A stretch of DNA of 64,000 bases from Cichorium intybus (GCA_023525715.1 JAKNSD010000072.1:835544-899543), one strand, 5' to 3'. Numbered from the stretch's first letter, positions 43,701-54,179 are shown. Numbers and translations: made by a program. Notes: generated from the sequence alone by a model not told the origin.

Positions 43701-44188
43701 TATGATCGAGCTTGAGTACATGACATAAGACTAAGCTTTTTTGAACGAGTCTCGCCATAAATACGAAGACTTTGACCATCGGCAAGAGGAATACGAATAA
43801 ACTTCTCGTAACATACTATTTTAGCATGGTTTTGGGATAGCCAATCCATTCCCACGATGATGTCGAAGCTACCAAGTTCCATAGGAACTAAATTGACGGA
43901 AAATTTATGACCGCAAAAATCGAAAGTGCAATCTTGGATGACTGCATTGAGTGAAATGTATTTTCCATTGGCGACTTCTACGGTAAAGTTTTCATCAAGA
44001 ATCGTGCGAGGTGTGTGAAGTATGGGTTCAAATTCCAAAGACACAAAACTTTTATCGGCACCTGAATCAAAAAGTACTGACGCGTAGCAGTCATTTATGA
44101 GAAACGTACCATTTACGACCTTGTTATCGGTCTGTGCTTGGGTTGCGGTAAGGACAAATGCTCGGCCTTTGGTAGCTGGAACCTGCAT
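40796..44188 (-). CDS. T6 Pol: protease, RT, RNase H, integrase, chromodomain (1130 aa open)
   Basis: Open from Met 44188 to TGA-free end at 40796, YPQLFS. Protease active site DSG at residues 41-43 and IVGMDWL (111-117). RT about 230-460 with FIDD (375-378). RNase H about 515-635 with D523, E561, D586, D629. Integrase zinc site H707, H714, C744, C747 and catalytic D777, D838, E874. GPF module at 1021. Chromodomain about 1079-1130 (IADRKEKQ ... GPEYTWERE). All catalytic residues are present. The frame is open upstream to 44305 and includes the zinc knuckle CFNCGDPTHFRNAC, so the true protein is one Gag-Pol cut by the TAA at 44306-44308. It could still supply enzyme if that stop is read through. 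Confidence 0.93.
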   Translation of the reverse strand: MQVPATKGRAFVLTATQAQTDNKVVNGTFLINDCYASVLFDSGADKSFVSLEFEPILHTPRTILDENFTVEVANGKYISLNAVIQDCTFDFCGHKFSVNLVPMELGSFDIIVGMDWLSQNHAKIVCYEKFIRIPLADGQSLRIYGETRSKKLSLMSCTQARSYLRKECMAFLAHVVETKVKEKKIEDIPIVRDFPDIFPDDVSGLPPVRELEFCIDLIPEAAPIAKSPYRSAPTEMQELASQLQELTDKGFIRPSTSPWGAPVLFIKKKDGSFRMCIDYRELNKLTIKNRYPLPRIDDLFDQLQGASCFSKIDLRSGYHQLRVREEDIPKTAFRTHYGHYEFTVMPFGLTNAPAAFMDLMNRVFKPYLDHFVIVFIDDILIYSKTKVDHERHLRLTLQTLQGNQLHAKFSKCEFWLNEVQFLGHIVSDKGILVDPTKVEAVKNWKAPRTPKEIRSFLGLAGYYRRFISNFSKIALPLTSLTCKGTPFDWGPKQEDTFQTLKQRLCDAPILTLPEGSEDFVVYCDASNLGLGCVLMQRGKVIAYASRQLKIHERNYTTHDLELGAVVFALKIWRHYLYGTKCVIFTDHKSLQHILNQKGLNMRQTRWVELLNDYECEIRYHPGKANVVADALSRKEDAKAFHLICSPILSNLSDRIRGAQHSAITENDMPTGIDGELESKSDGIFYYQDRIWIPDRDNLRTFLMEEIHKTRYSIHPGADKMYHGLRTNYWWSGMKKDIVLFVAKCLTCSRVKAEHQRPSGLLVQPETPEWKWEAIAMDFVTKLPRTTKGHDSIWVIIDRLTKSAHFLPIREDFKVEQLARIYVDEIVSRHGIPLSIISDRDGRFLSRFWQSLQEAMGTRLDLSTAYHPQTDGQSERTIQTLEDMLRACVLDFGGNWDSHLPLVEFSYNNSYHSSIGMPPFEALYGRKCRSPICWHEIGESHVIRATVDSPIVGPELIQETTDKITQIRNNLLAARSRQKSYADKRRKLLEFTVGDMVMLKVSPWKGVVRFGRKGKLAPRYVGPFKILKRIGPVAYELDLPIELNKVHPVFHIANLKKCLADENLHVPLEDIQIDETMQFIEKPLEIADRKEKQLKRSHIPLVKVRWQSARGPEYTWEREDQMRNKYPQLFS

Positions 44189-44305
44189 TGTTGGATTTCC
44201 CTGGGCTTGAGTGTTAATGATATTGACAAGCCTAGGACACGCGTTTCTGAAATGGGTGGGGTCACCACAGTTGAAGCATGTTCCAGTTGGATACCGGGTT
44301 TGTGT

Positions 44306-45319
44306 TTACTGATTTGAGGGTAGAGCGAATGGTCGCTGAGTTTTTGGTGCACGGCATGTGTCCGCCAAGTGGCCATAGCGACCACAAGTCGTACAAAGGC
44401 GACACGGGCTGGTGGACATATGGTGATAGTTACAATGGTTACAGAGGGGGTGAGGTCCTGTATACGGCTTTTTGTTTGGTTGGGTGACTTGGGTGATTGG
44501 CGCAGCAGGGGTAATAACAGCATGGTTGTGGTGATGGCTTTTCCGCTTCTTTTTGTCGTGTTGGTGTGAGGACTCGGACTTGACAATTAGGGGAGTCTCA
44601 GGGGTCTGCTTTTCAGTTGTCATCTTTGAACCCTTACGTGGGAGGACACCATCGTTCATATTATCCTCGTTGAGTTGACCTGCTATTTCAATAGCGGATT
44701 CTAGGGTAGATGGCCTGCTGTTGGTCACCGAATCACGGATCTGGCGCGGTAACCCTTTGATGTAGCGGCGTATTGCAGTTTTCATAGGTTGAACCATGTG
44801 AGGTAGGAGTCTTGAAAGATCATAGAATCTATTAGTGTAGGTTGCGTTGTCTCCTCCCACCTGTTTCAGATTCCAGAATTCCTCTTCTAGAGTTTGCAAT
44901 TCGCTGTCCGGGCAGAACTTCTCTATCATGCGTTCCTTTAGTGTTGACCAGGTCATTCCCAAGGCAACAGCCTCTCCTTTTGCCCGTTTTTCCAGGTTCC
45001 ACCATGAGAGAGCATGACCTTGGAGGCACCCTGTAGCGTGACGGACCATCAGGTCCTCAGGGCACTCGCTATGGATGAAAGTACTCTCCATTTCTTCGAT
45101 CCATGTAAGGAGTGCGGTGGCACCATCTATGCCTTTGAAGTAAGGCGGATTACAGCTACGAAAGTGCTTAAACGAGCAACGATGAGTGGTTGATGGAGCT
45201 TGCGGCTGTAGAGTTTGAAGATGGGTTGCAATTGTTGGGATGACATTTGCTACCTCCTTAGCGATAAGTGCGGCTAGCCTTCGGTTTTTACGAGCAGCGT
45301 ATGGGGGTCGTAATGCCAT
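44306..45319 (-). CDS. T6 Gag, ends at in-frame TAA (337 aa)
   Basis: ATG 45317-45319 (MALRPPYAARKNRRLAAL). Retrotransposon gag domain about residues 50-220: FKHFRSCNPPYFKGIDGA, WWNLEKRAKGEAV, FWNLKQVGG, LLPHMVQPMKTAIRRYI. A histidine/lysine-rich linker precedes a Cys/His cluster (CNHCNYHH) and a zinc knuckle CTTCGRYGHLADTC. It ends at TAA 44306-44308; the same frame continues through a second knuckle into Pol. CAA (Gln) to TAA is the simplest explanation, because the stop falls inside the nucleocapsid region and not at a Gag/Pol boundary. Confidence 0.9.
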   Translation of the reverse strand: MALRPPYAARKNRRLAALIAKEVANVIPTIATHLQTLQPQAPSTTHRCSFKHFRSCNPPYFKGIDGATALLTWIEEMESTFIHSECPEDLMVRHATGCLQGHALSWWNLEKRAKGEAVALGMTWSTLKERMIEKFCPDSELQTLEEEFWNLKQVGGDNATYTNRFYDLSRLLPHMVQPMKTAIRRYIKGLPRQIRDSVTNSRPSTLESAIEIAGQLNEDNMNDGVLPRKGSKMTTEKQTPETPLIVKSESSHQHDKKKRKSHHHNHAVITPAAPITQVTQPNKKPYTGPHPLCNHCNYHHMSTSPCRLCTTCGRYGHLADTCRAPKTQRPFALPSNQ

Positions 45320-46133
45320 CTATGAGAAACACGCATATGGACTTGTGAGTTATTTGTAAATTGATTATGGAAATTAAGTTTGTAGACATTGTTGGGTAAA
45401 ATGATTGTAAAACACTTGTTGGGCCATGGTTAGGAGTGTTGGGCACCTTTTGGGCTTTCCATGGGTACTAAATGTGAAGCATGTAGCAATTGCGTGGGCC
45501 CCCACAATACTAAGTTTTCACATGTTTTTCCCACTTCAAGGCCCATTAGGGAACTTAATAGTCCAATGAGTTGGCCATTTTGGAGTGTATCCTTTCGGAT
45601 ACGTTTGATAAGGTCGGGCATTTTGATGGTTCAAAAGTAATGTGAACGACGCGCTTTGGCCTATAGGTTTGGGAACTCTCGCCTTTGGTCCCCAGGTAAG
45701 CAAACTGGTCCCTCGGTTGATTGGGATGTATACGAATGCTTACCTAGTCAGGACTTTCGGGCTACCGGCACCTCCCCCTTCCAGTTACTACGCGTCCATT
45801 ACTTTGATCCTACCCAACTAGAGTGGATGACTTTTAATTTCCTATGAGCTCTAAGGAATATATATGTATATAAATTTTTTATTTTGAAACCATTTGAGTA
45901 TGTGTGTGATTTTAAGAGAAAGAGGAGAAAATTCACAAGTGTATGCACACATATAAGTGTCGGGAATAATACGTAAGCACATAAGGGAGCAATTAGCACA
46001 CAAAGGTATTCCTAGGATTTTCTAAGTGCGAATTGCATGCAGTGGTGTGTGCATTTTATAAACTAGCATACGAGAGGACCCTAGAGGCTATAGACTAGGT
46101 CAAGGCAATTAACCTAATTCCCTATAGTCAAGG
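45320..46133 (-). other. T6 untranslated leader
   Basis: About 0.8 kb without a gene. An inverted repeat AGGTAAGCA (45694-45702) and TGCTTACCT (45737-45745), perfect over 9 bp with a 34-nt loop, would form a stable hairpin. Confidence 0.65.
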
Positions 46134-46146
46134 GCTCTGATACCAA
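46134..46146 (-). other. T6 primer binding site (tRNA-iMet)
   Basis: The plus strand reads GGCTCTGATACCA close to the LTR, complement of TGGTATCAGAGCC. Confidence 0.9.
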
Positions 46147-46148
46147 TC

Positions 46149-48860
46149 TGTCACACCCCGATCCTTGGCGGAATCGATCAAGGCGTGATATATTGTTCAA
46201 AGTCTCATGACAACTATGTTATAATATGATTAGATTCAATTAAGTACTAAGTAGGCAAACAAGATCCACAACATACAAATACGAATTCCAATACAAACAA
46301 CATTTATTACATCAAATTTAAATACTCTTGTGGGTTTCTAAGGTACACCCTACTTTTCATCAACTTCATTCTTCAAATCTGCATCATGGGTAAAAACAGG
46401 TCAACTACGAGAGTTGGTGAGTAATCTAGTTTTATTAAAGAAAATTGTGAGTTTGAAATATTTATAGTTTGAAACTTGTTTTCTCTGGAAATCGACAAGT
46501 AAGTATTATTGAGATAACGGTTTATAAATCAAAAATTGATTAACAACTGATAACAACAACAATAAGTCCTCACCCTATATATACATATATATGTATATAT
46601 ATAGGATGGAGCATCTAATCATCATACACACTCAACCACGTGCAATCAATCACCTTAGTGTCCCAAGGCGGGGTGGTCAACCCAATAGCGCTATTATTGT
46701 CCATAACATACCTCAAGAATACGGGCATAGTCATGGAGATTAGACTAAAAATGGTAATGCACTACAAGTACATGTAGCGTAAACAAACAACAATTATACA
46801 AATAATGATTCACATATAAATGTCCCAACAATGTCTCAATGGTGAAAAAATAATAAAATGAAGTTGGAACATATTAAAACCACATGATACACCCCAAGAG
46901 TATTTAAAATTATAAAATATGGGGTAGATTACTCACATTAGTCCAAACGGAATACGCGTGTTGTACGATAGACGGCTCGGGTCAAAACGACGTGGAACCT
47001 ATTATAATTAATAGTTTTGGTTTAGGAATCGATAAATGGGAATATAGTATTAATAAGAATAATTAGACACATATTCTTATTTTAGATGAATTGACAATTA
47101 TCCAAATTTTGTTTTGAATATTAATGTATTTATATGTTAAATGAATTTTAAATTGAATTAATTACTTTGCTTAATTAATTTATATTTTCACTTTAGACAA
47201 GATTTTAATAATTTCTTATTAAAATAATAACTAGTCAAATTATAAGTATTTACAGATTTTATATATTATAAACAATTATTTATATGAAATAATCATTAAA
47301 AATGCATTTTTACATGCTTAGATATTTAGGAAAATGGTTTTAAATACTAAACAGTAATAAAACATTCTGAAATTTTCAGAAAATTATTATTTCATAAAAT
47401 GGTAATTACTGTAAAATTTGCATATTTTTCTTAACTGCTTTAGTATTTATTTAGTATTTTAATAATTAAACCACAACAAAATTCGGGAAAAATAATAAAT
47501 GATTCCCATAAATTCTGGTAAATTAACCATAGTTTGCTAACATTATATTGAGCCTACTGTAAATATGTTGGATATTTTGGACTAAGGGAAGTATTTCTTA
47601 TGTTTTTCATTATTAACTAATCACTAAAATCATAAATAATAGGAAAATATTAAGATAAATTCATTAGACTTTTTATTTATGATTAAAATATTAGATATGA
47701 TATTCTGATAAGGTGTTATAATTTTTGGACATGTGTAGCTATTTATTATCTATTTAAACCATTAAATAATCATTAAATCAGGTAAAATAAGCAAACATTA
47801 TTACACAAATCTGTAACTTTTTTCATGAAGTCTCTAATATGTTAGTAAGGTGCGAAAAATATAAAATCTAGTTTTTAACATACATAACTATATTTTGCAA
47901 TTTATTTATCTACAACAAAATAAAATACAAAATAAGCATCAAACAGTAATATAAATGCATGAAACTTTATAAATCCACTTTACTCAATATAAGGGTTGTT
48001 CCAAAATTTTCCCAGAATTTATTGACTGCAAAAAGTATTTTATGTGAATTATTGCCATATTTTATTGCAATAATTATAGTAATTCAATAAAAATAAGTTA
48101 TTTTCTGAAAATTTCCAGAACTTCTTATTTTATTTATGAGAGTCTGAGAAAAATCAGGTTTATGCATAAAATGAGTTTTAGATATTTTGGTGGATTTAAT
48201 TTGTTTCATGTATGAATTTGGAACTTTTAACAAAATACCTTGATGAATGCTTCAAGAGTGATGGAGATTTGAGTATGAGGGATTGTTCTTGGCTGGAAAA
48301 TTGATATTTCTTGGAAGAATTTCGAGATTGAGAGTGAGAGAAAGAATAGAGAGGGTTTGAGTGGTGATGAGAATAATGTGTTGGGAGAAAAATTAAAGGA
48401 AAGATGATGGGAGGTGTGAGTGGGAGACCATGGGAATAACTTTTGACTTTAGGTGGTCTTCATAATTTCCCACTAGTACAAGCATCTCTATGTAATACAC
48501 TAATTAATATAAGAATTTTATAAAATTTAATGTAGAGTTTATAAAAATGGAGTTTTATAAAAAAAATAGGTTATTATTTGATTATAACAATCTACTTTGA
48601 TTTGAAGTTTAATTATAGTATTCAAGTTTGACTCTTTTAATTTAATTAGAGTATCATACTTTGATTTGATTTTAATATGGTATCATAATTTAATTTGATT
48701 ATAGTTATAACGTTATACTATGCTATTTTGCTATTAACGTCAATTTATATCGTATTGTATAGGTTTTGATCCTATTAGCGTCAAGTAAATCTTGAGTAGG
48801 GTTTATTAAATTTCCCAATTGGGTTGGGTTGACCCGAATCCATTTTAGGCGGATGTCACA
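46149..48860 (-). repeat. T6 5' LTR
   Basis: 2712 bp, same ends as the 3' LTR. Differences cluster around 47680-47830, the rest being scattered. Confidence 0.96.
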
Positions 48861-48865
48861 GATGT

Positions 48866-49006
48866 ATAATATTATATATTCCTAGATACACTTCTACCCG
48901 TGTGTATTATAACTAATACCCCTTTTGAATACTGTTTTGTGTGAAAACTTGTGTTTAAAAATAAAAAATTTTCTGGGGTGTTTGTTTTAAAAAGCCAGGT
49001 GTTACA
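48866..49006 (+). repeat. T4 3' LTR, part 2
   Basis: Resumes after the T6 duplication (GATGT, 48861-48865) and ends GGTGTTACA, matching the 5' LTR end at 31436. Confidence 0.9.
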
Positions 49007-49497
49007 AGTTGGTGCGGAAATCCAATTGAAACTCAATCAAGAAATTAAGAAAAGATGAAATAGAATACGAATCAATAGACCAAATGCACTCGTTTGTATT
49101 AATTGGCAACGACTATGACAATGATCACTTGCTACACATGCACCATGAATTCTCTAAGCACCCACACAATGTTTTCATCTAACCCACCCTAAACACGCCT
49201 ACTAGAAAGCTATTTATACTAGCTAGACAAAATAAGCCCATTACATATTCAGCCCAAACCCACAACTAGTCTAACAAGCCCAAAACATCCACCGACCAAT
49301 TAAAGAAAGCTTAAACCACCAAATGGGGCCCAACAACTTCCAATACAACCGCTCTGCCAATCCAAGAGAAATCCTAAAGCATCGAGCCTAGCATTCCCAA
49401 TGCTGAAAAACTAAGGTGCTCATGTTGTCGACGAATGAATACGCTATCAAAGATTACCTACTCACACTTTTCCGGTTATTCTACTGCACGTGCCACC
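49007..49497. other. Unassigned relic between T4 and T7
   Basis: No gene. The first bases AGTTGGT repeat the sequence that follows the T4 5' LTR (start of its primer site), then similarity stops. The rest, beginning GCGGAAATCCAATTGAAACT, has the look of a decayed copia LTR in minus orientation, but its ends are not definable and this is a guess. Confidence 0.4.
49493..49497. repeat. T7 target-site duplication, left copy
   Basis: CCACC against CCACT at 63913-63917, one difference. Confidence 0.6.
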
Positions 49498-49771
49498 TGA
49501 CAACGCCTAGTAATATCATGTATTTTAGTTGTTGTTAGGCCTTATTCTTGGTGAATTTATATCATAATTGTATTGGTATTTCTCACTTTTTGTGATAGTG
49601 TTTGTGTGTAAGAAAATGTTAAAAACACGGTCTAAATGCGGACAAAATGGAAGAGTATTGGATCAACCCAATATCAGTTGAATTAACACGCGCGCCGTGG
49701 TAATGAAGGCATACGCGTCGCGCCACGTCAGAGATCAGGCGATTCAAAAAGCGAAACAATGGGGATAAGGC

Positions 49772-49810
49772 TATACGCGCGTCGCGGACTCAGGCCTTGC
49801 GCGCCGCGGA
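49772..49810 (+). promoter_or_regulatory. Paired CpG-rich motifs upstream of T7 TATA box
   Basis: ACGCGCGTCGCGG and GCGCGCCGCGG, 13 bp apart and about 20 bp upstream of the TATA box. The 3' LTR copies (about 63213-63248) have lost CpGs by C/T and G/A changes, as expected of methylated DNA. VCGCGB cores match the known CAMTA-type CGCG box; that link is inference. Confidence 0.6.
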
Positions 49811-49827
49811 TCGACAGATTTTGCAAG

Positions 49828-49836
49828 TATAAATAG
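49828..49836 (+). promoter_or_regulatory. TATA box of T7 5' LTR
   Basis: TATAAATAG followed by AGG. The 3' LTR copy is at 63267-63275, and T9 has the same box. Confidence 0.78.
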
Positions 49837-50870
49837 AGGTCTTTAGGTCGAAAATTGGAGGCGAAGATCGAACCTAAGGTGGACTTAAGGCTTCTATGAC
49901 TCAAGTTTCGGAATTTCAGCAACCATTCTTGGTATTTTTTATGTTTTCACTTTCAGTTTAATGTTCTTTAGTTTAAATTAACTTCTAGCCTAGTGTTTCT
50001 AGATTGTTCAAATCAGTAGCAGTAGTCTATGGTTATTTATTTTCGGATTTCAGTACATTGGATTTTCTGTTTTTGGTTTCTAATTGAGTAATCATTCGGT
50101 TCATGGTTTTGTTGCACTTTTTAGCTTTATTTGTGTTTAGATGTGTTTTGAATGCAATTGGATTGTTTGTTTGCTTCTGGATTCTGAACTTAGCTTCTGA
50201 TTTTAGTAAGTAATCATAGTCTAGGATTGGATTTGATTTGGTTTAGTTTATGTTTGAGTTGGATTTTGGAACTTGTTTTGGAAGTGTGTTTTTAGTTGGT
50301 TTTTGTAAAATTAGAACTAGTCCCTCTGGCTGTAGCGTGACACTACAGTTGGTAACCAATCGTCCTATCTTGACCACCAAACTACTGTGGATCGACCCTT
50401 GCTACCACTATACTAGAGAGTCTGTGAGGTTATTTTCTTATTTTTGACCGCATAACGACCCCTGTGTTGTTGAATCTTATCAAGATCATGCTTACAATGG
50501 CTAGGTCTATATTGATGATTTCATCTATCCGATAGACATCTGTAAACTACGTGAGTATGATGCACCTTCTTTATATCTCTCATGCCAAGTCATCACACTT
50601 TGTAATGATAGGAAACTCCTTTCCTGCGGCTATGCATCTTGAATCTTATCAAGATCATATTGGCAGAGTTTTTGATCTATCTCATAGATGTTCACAACCA
50701 CTTGAGTATGTCGTATCTGTATTAAGTCTTTCATAATGAATCATCTCTTAATGTCAAATGATTACACTTTGTAATGATAAGAGATGTTTCTTAGAAACAA
50801 TATGTAACCAACATACAGTCATAGGCAGATAACAACGATACTCCCACTGGCTTTGACTCTTTCGGACTAT

Positions 50871-51000
50871 TCACAAAATCCAAACCTTTTGGCACATTTT
50901 GAGAATCTGAAACCTTTCTGACATAGTTATGGGAATCTTTCAGGCTATTCACAAAATCCAAACTTTTTGGCACATTTTGAGAATCCGAATATCCTTTCTT
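50871..51000. repeat. 78-bp tandem duplication in T8
   Basis: TCACAAAATCCAAAC...GGCACATTTTGAGAATC occurs at 50871 and again at 50949. Confidence 0.85.
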
Positions 51001-51070
51001 GCGAGGTGCCCGTGGGATGATTCCCGGGGCCACGTACCTTCTGTATTGGCATGCTCTTTGTGAGTCCCTA

Positions 51071-51104
51071 TTAGTGTGCTGGTAATCCACACGTGCTCCA
51101 CTAA
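51071..51104 (-). promoter_or_regulatory. Hairpin, 22-nt-loop type, copy 9 (T8)
   Basis: TTAGTG (51071-51076) pairs with CACTAA (51099-51104). On the minus strand the loop is GAGCACGTGTGG, ATT, ACCAGCA: decayed by two bases but of the same length. It corresponds to copy 5 of T2. Confidence 0.78.
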
Positions 51105-52945
51105 CGACTAACAATTTGCCACACAGTATCCTCTCGAATTTCGTCTTCTATTGAGAGTTCTTCTCTCGAAATCAATTGCTTGACTCTGAGTATTGTCTCA
51201 CTCAACCAGATGTCCAGTCAGTACATTTCTATCTATGTCGTTTTCTTTTGATGATTCAATTACTCCCACTGGTTTTTAGACCAGGTGTAAAATCAATCAA
51301 ATTTCCACATAGACTGTGTCTCGCCCTATGGTTCTCTTATTTGGCAGCAACCGGGCTCACGAATGCTTCCAAGTAGTTGGATTGCTAATCCGTACCAACT
51401 TTAGTGTTTTACCACTAATCGGTATGTCACCCAGATCATAACACCTTATGACGGTGACCAATACTACTAGTTAAGAGTAGAGTATGTCAGGTTTAACATA
51501 AATCTGATTCCTGCTCAAAGCCTGGTGATGACTAAAGGTTATTTCACTTGGCTAATCCTGAACTCAATTAGGACTGTCCTAACTCTCATTGTTTCCTTAG
51601 AACATGAGTCCTTTCTAAAAGAGCTCTTCTTTCACAGGTACATCGGCATAGCCAATGAAATGACATTGCTGATCAGGTTCAGGCTAGTCATGAGGTTCGG
51701 ACGAACGCTACATGACCCTGGACTTTCTATGTATAAGTGGGACGATCCGAGCTTTACATTTCAGACAGTCTCTGCATAACCTACTTAGTTTAAGATGTGG
51801 TCGGAATATGGTTTGTATGGTCTGACTGGTTGAATGTTCAATTCATCGGAAACTAATTGAAGATGTATCTCATACATCTATTTCGACCAATACTCCATCA
51901 TCTTCCCTAAGACACATTATAACCATTAATGTTCTAGGAAGAGGATATACTTTGAAACAATTTTCTCAGTTTATGTTGTCACACAAATTCTTGTTGATCT
52001 TATACTTCCTTTGAAGTTCTTGAACTGTTCAAGGTTTCAATTCAATCGCTTATTCTGATAAGCGAAGCCATATTCGTCATACCAATTGACAAATATCGTG
52101 AAGTAAAACTAATTGTGTTTTTTTCGAAGATTCGAGCAACACAATATCCTTGAACAATGTACTATATGACAGACAATGCCGCACGCATCTAATAAGCAAA
52201 TAACAATATCACAATATCTAACTAAACTTCAAAACTGCATGAGCTTCAGATCCAATACGAATACGCTCTTATACAACAACATCCCACATCCTACAGAGTC
52301 CACGCATACAGATCAAATGTGAGAAACGCATCCTGTATCAAGGAATTTAGGATCAGGAGTTCTGAGTTTTAAGATATTCCTGAGTTGCCAAACTGTTCGG
52401 CTTCGGAGCATTTTTCCAATCTTTCCGTGACTGTGTCCTACGTTGTCGATTCCTAGTTTGAGACATCGAAGAACCGGTCCAGACGATCTGGATCATTCTT
52501 ATGCGCCTTATTGCTGGACACAATCCTCAAGCAGCCGAATCAATGGAACTATGCTTCTCCATGAACGACTCATACAGAGTCAACAATGAATGCATTCCCA
52601 TGATAGTCTTACCCTGGTTTCCCTTTCTGTACATCTGGATGAACAGATCAGCTAGTCGAGATAACGCTTAACTCCCGATCAAAAGGGGTGACCAATTTTA
52701 TACAGTTTTCCTATGTATCCCTCAATCTCGAGAACATGTAAACGGGTGCTACTTCCTTCTAGCTTGCATACTTCAAATTCTTTGAAGATCCTAGTTCTTT
52801 TCTTTTCAACCGGTTCTTAGAAACTTTCCTCAACCAGTTGTGCTAACTCATCTGACTCCATGAATTCTAAGTCCCTGCAGAACTCGGGGTCAATGATCAA
52901 TACCATGAGGCAACGAACTTCCTTTGACTCAATAATCAAGGGGTC

Positions 52946-52950
52946 ATGCT
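52946..52950. repeat. T9 target-site duplication, left copy
   Basis: ATGCT, perfectly repeated at 58830-58834. The two flanks rejoin the T8 gag sequence at a point matching T2 gag. Confidence 0.95.
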
Positions 52951-53812
52951 TGACGTGCACGCAGAGGTCGTCATGCGGTCAAAAATAAGAGATAACCTAA
53001 CATTCACTAGTATAGTGGAGTCAGGGTCGATCCACAGGAGCTACGTGGTCAGCCTAGATGAGAGATTACCAACTAATAGTGTCACAGCTATAGTCGGAGG
53101 AACTAATTTCTATCTTTCTATCTCGAAACAATATTCAAACACACAAACCAAGCTTAGCTATGTTCAAATGACCTAGTTACTTTCTGAACTCAGAAGTACA
53201 TCTCTGAATCAGAAGCAATTGAAGGCATTCAAACTAGCAAAACCGAGCATAGCACAAACTAGCTAATAACTAAAGTTCTACTTGAACAATTACTAGCCAA
53301 GATTGCTCAACCTAACCAAGTTAGCTACTGTTTTCAGCAAAGGAAAACAGTCCCAACCAAGTCACAAACACAATCCAATCACAAATAAACAACCAAAACA
53401 CGAACTAACATCCAAAATACCGAAAAATCAATATTTAATGTAACCGAATGATTTCATTCACTCAAACCAATATCCAACATCAGATCAGTAATCAAACACT
53501 ACTGGAAACAGAACCCTAAGCTGAAGATCAATGGTTGTCACACCCAAAGATTCAACTCAAAGCTTACAAATGTTTAACTAAAATGAAATAAAATCTAAAA
53601 CATGAAAATACCAATTAATAGCTTCTGAAATGGAATCCTCGAGTCAAAGAGCTTCAAGGTCGATGTTTACACCAGGTCTTTGCTCGGGTTTTCGGCTGGA
53701 AATGCCTCTATTTATAGTTGCAAATTTCTCGTGACCGCGCCGCGCATAAGTGAAATCCGCGGCGCGCGTACTTATCCGTTCCCCGTTTTTTCGTCATTCA
53801 AATGTGTTCCAC
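52951..53812 (-). repeat. T9 3' LTR, truncated
   Basis: 862 bp, same as 57733-58594, then breaks at GTGTTCCAC. The outer end is intact (TGACGTGCACG on the plus strand). Confidence 0.94.
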
Positions 53813-54010
53813 AAATATTTGACTAACTAATAGCATGATCACAAATAAATAATATTTCTTGAAAAATACTAGTGCTATCACAATCACAAACCATTCATTT
53901 CAAAATTGCAATTCATTAAAAATTTTGAAAAATATTGCTAAAAATTGATCATTTCTGCAAAAAATTTCAAAAGTATCTCTTTCGACCGTCCACACCCCAC
54001 ACTTAAAACC

Positions 54011-54030
54011 ATACAACGTCCCCATTGTAC
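54011..54030 (-). promoter_or_regulatory. GGGA-loop hairpin before PPT-like motif (T9)
   Basis: Minus strand GTACAATG-GGGA-CGTTGTAT, all eight positions pair with two G-U. T7 has GTACAACG-GGGA-CGTTGTAC (62249-62268). It is followed in both by GGTTTTAAGTGTGGGG. Confidence 0.72.
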
Positions 54031-54179
54031 AAAAATTAATTCAAAACAAGGGAGAAAGAGTTACCCCTTTTTGGACGACAGACTGCTTGGTGCTCAATAT
54101 CACAGGTATAATGCGTACAATCGGATCCCTGATTCATATGCTGGAGTTGTAGCGCTACAGTAGGACACGCCGGTGGTCA

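Larger units (their letters stand above)
38036..48860 (-). mobile_element. T6: Ty3 chromovirus, minus strand, nearly intact
   Basis: 3' LTR 38036-40745 (2710 bp), pol and gag 40796-45319, leader 45320-46133, primer site, 5' LTR 46149-48860 (2712 bp). Gag, protease, RT, RNase H, integrase and chromodomain lie in one frame with a single in-frame TAA. LTRs differ at roughly 30 sites by eye (about 1%). Long LTRs and the C-terminal chromodomain suggest the Tekay/Del type, an inference. Inserted in the T4 3' LTR. Confidence 0.95.
19527..49006 (+). mobile_element. T4: Ty3 chromovirus, decayed, both LTRs split by later insertions
   Basis: 5' LTR 19527-20561 plus 30733-31436; internal 31437-36088 (4.65 kb); 3' LTR 36089-38035 plus 48866-49006 (about 2.1 kb). 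Gag, protease, RT, RNase H, integrase in Ty3 order with a C-terminal chromodomain. At least nine in-frame stops, frameshifts, and a missing RNase H segment. LTRs differ by about 2-3% plus large indels. T5 lies in the 5' LTR and T6 in the 3' LTR. No target duplication is seen (left GATTA, right AGTTG), so one end may be rearranged. Confidence 0.88.
49498..50470 (+). repeat. T7 5' LTR
   Basis: About 973 bp, missing the last few bases. Two pairs of CpG-rich motifs (about 49688-49725 and 49772-49810) precede the TATA box. Confidence 0.92.
50471..52945 (-). pseudogene. T8 gag C-terminal part and T2-like non-coding body
   Basis: On the minus strand 52945 to about 52380 matches T2 gag from about 12100 to 12600 (for instance IDPEFCRDLE-like reading, and the GATCGTCTGG block near the gag end), but with frameshifts and stops. 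From about 52380 to 50471 it follows T2 12600-15100: the PPT-like CCAGTGGGAG motifs (about 50838 and 51263), palindrome, hairpin copy 9 and the two-copy module. A 78-bp tandem duplication (50871-50948 and 50949 on) is private to T8. ORFs on the plus strand here are not genes. Confidence 0.8.

Noticed and set aside
41258..45036. Plus-strand ORFs opposite T6 gag-pol
   Set aside because: Shadows of the minus-strand retrotransposon frame.
19527..49006. T4 inserted into T3 with a target duplication
   Set aside because: Flanks GATTA and AGTTG do not match, and no T3 sequence is recognisable after 49006.
49007..49497. A definite solo copia LTR between T4 and T7
   Set aside because: Only the general look fits. 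No terminal repeats, primer site or duplication could be defined.
50250..50447. ORFs repeated at 50250 and 63690 as a gene pair
   Set aside because: They are the same LTR segment of T7 present twice.
52946..53176. ORFs repeated at 52946 and 57737 as duplicated genes
   Set aside because: They are the two LTR copies of T9.
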